In this document: positions 63,727 to 64,000 of the stretch, in pieces | Numbering within the stretch: the stretch's first letter is position 1 | How the letters are laid out: every line of letters starts with the position of its first letter | Assembly: GCF_002024165.1 (NCBI RefSeq) | Contig: NZ_MWQN01000001.1 | Coordinates: 4,381,501 to 4,445,500, forward strand | Direction: 5' to 3' | DNA: 64,000 nucleotides | Origin: Embleya scabrispora | GTDB taxonomy: Bacteria > Actinomycetota > Actinomycetes > Streptomycetales > Streptomycetaceae | Program-made: the position numbers and the translations under genes | Notes under the pieces: generated by a model | The model's input: the letters and a program-made list of their open reading frames with translations, nothing else | What the model was told of the DNA's origin: nothing | Databases searched by the model: none

Positions 63727-63983
63727 GCGGCTCCGCCGCTCTCCGCGCTTCGCGCGTCGATCACCATCTCGACCAGGGTCGTGGGCGCTGACGCGCCGAC
63801 GGGATGCACCAACGACTCGGGTCACCGGGCAAGGCCCACATCGCGACGGTGACCAGGCGGGGTGGGACCCGCGTCATCCCGCGAGCCTGGCCTCCCCACC
63901 TCTCACCCCCGTGGCGCGTCAGCGCCCACGACCCGGGCCGCCCACGCGATCGACGCGCGCAGCGCGGAGAGCGGCGGAGCCGC
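63727..63983. repeat. Long inverted repeat, 71-bp arms, truncated near the window end
   Basis: Left arm 63727-63797 and right arm 63913-63983. The outer 36 bp pair at 35 positions, the inner 22 bp pair perfectly, and a 13-bp block between them differs in sequence but not in length. The central 115 bp carries no gene. Such balanced arms suggest a fold-back repeat or non-autonomous mobile element rather than a terminator. Confidence 0.82.
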
Positions 63984-64000
63984 GGTGTTGTGGGTCGGAT

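Noticed and set aside
62836-63825. Long Pro/His-rich minus-strand frames over the right-end repeats
   Set aside because: Composition follows the G/T-rich repeat. No ribosome-binding site, motif or stable codon bias.

Overview
The window is from a high-GC actinomycete, most probably a member of the Streptomycetaceae (Streptomyces/Kitasatospora/Embleya type). The signs are strong GC bias with G/C at third codon positions, frequent GTG starts, a complete conservon (cvnABCDE), a CseABC-type envelope-stress operon, SoxR, a SepF-like protein and XRE-TPR regulators. It looks like chromosomal sequence: I see no transposase, integrase, phage structural gene, CRISPR array, replication origin or rRNA. 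Two identical tRNA-Lys(CTT) genes lie 35.5 kb apart. The species cannot be fixed from the sequence alone. Layout, left half: 0-11.7 kb holds small regulators and signalling genes: a TetR regulator with a PPOX oxidoreductase and a divergent rhodanese, a Ser/Thr kinase with a PQQ-type propeller, a SepF-like gene, and a lipoprotein/response regulator/sensor kinase operon that matches cseABC but has no sigE beside it. The main attraction is 12.1-21.0 kb: seven tightly packed, mostly translationally coupled genes encoding a TPR-like protein, a single-ring ClpB-type AAA+ ATPase, a second helical protein, a J-like protein without HPD, a GrpE-like protein, an enlarged Hsp70 with an extra beta domain, and a zinc-ribbon protein. 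This reads as a complete, diverged chaperone/disaggregase machine that I cannot match to a named system. Then come a TauD-family dioxygenase, a Uma2 nuclease, a BlaI regulator, endonuclease V, a FtsX/MacB-type ABC exporter, a WYL regulator, an ABC-F ATPase, a SoxR-controlled SDR/QueA-like pair and two tandem L,D-transpeptidases (to 40.5 kb). Layout, right half: 41.2-45.6 kb is the conservon (kinase-like protein, roadblock protein, DUF742, GTPase, cytochrome P450), facing a second P450. After the second tRNA-Lys (47.35 kb) there is an XRE-TPR regulator with an apparent one-base frameshift, then a coupled trio: RecB/Cas4-like nuclease, unknown protein, SF1 helicase (49.7-53.7 kb). This is a second candidate multi-gene nucleic-acid system. 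The remainder has two small conserved proteins, a Tat-signal TPR protein paralogous to the XRE-TPR gene, a HAD hydrolase, a PAP2-family membrane enzyme, an APH-like kinase behind a KstR-type operator match, an RSH (RelA/SpoT) protein with an eroded synthetase G-loop, and a MarR regulator sharing a palindromic terminator/stop with it. The last 1.1 kb is non-coding: a G-rich minisatellite with quadruplex potential, then two large inverted repeats. How the genes work together: several units are clearly operonic through ATGA/GTGA overlaps (chaperone cassette, cse, cvn, nuclease-helicase trio, SDR-QueA), while many single genes are separated by strong bidirectional hairpin terminators. Product names come from family motifs recognised by eye. 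No database search was possible.
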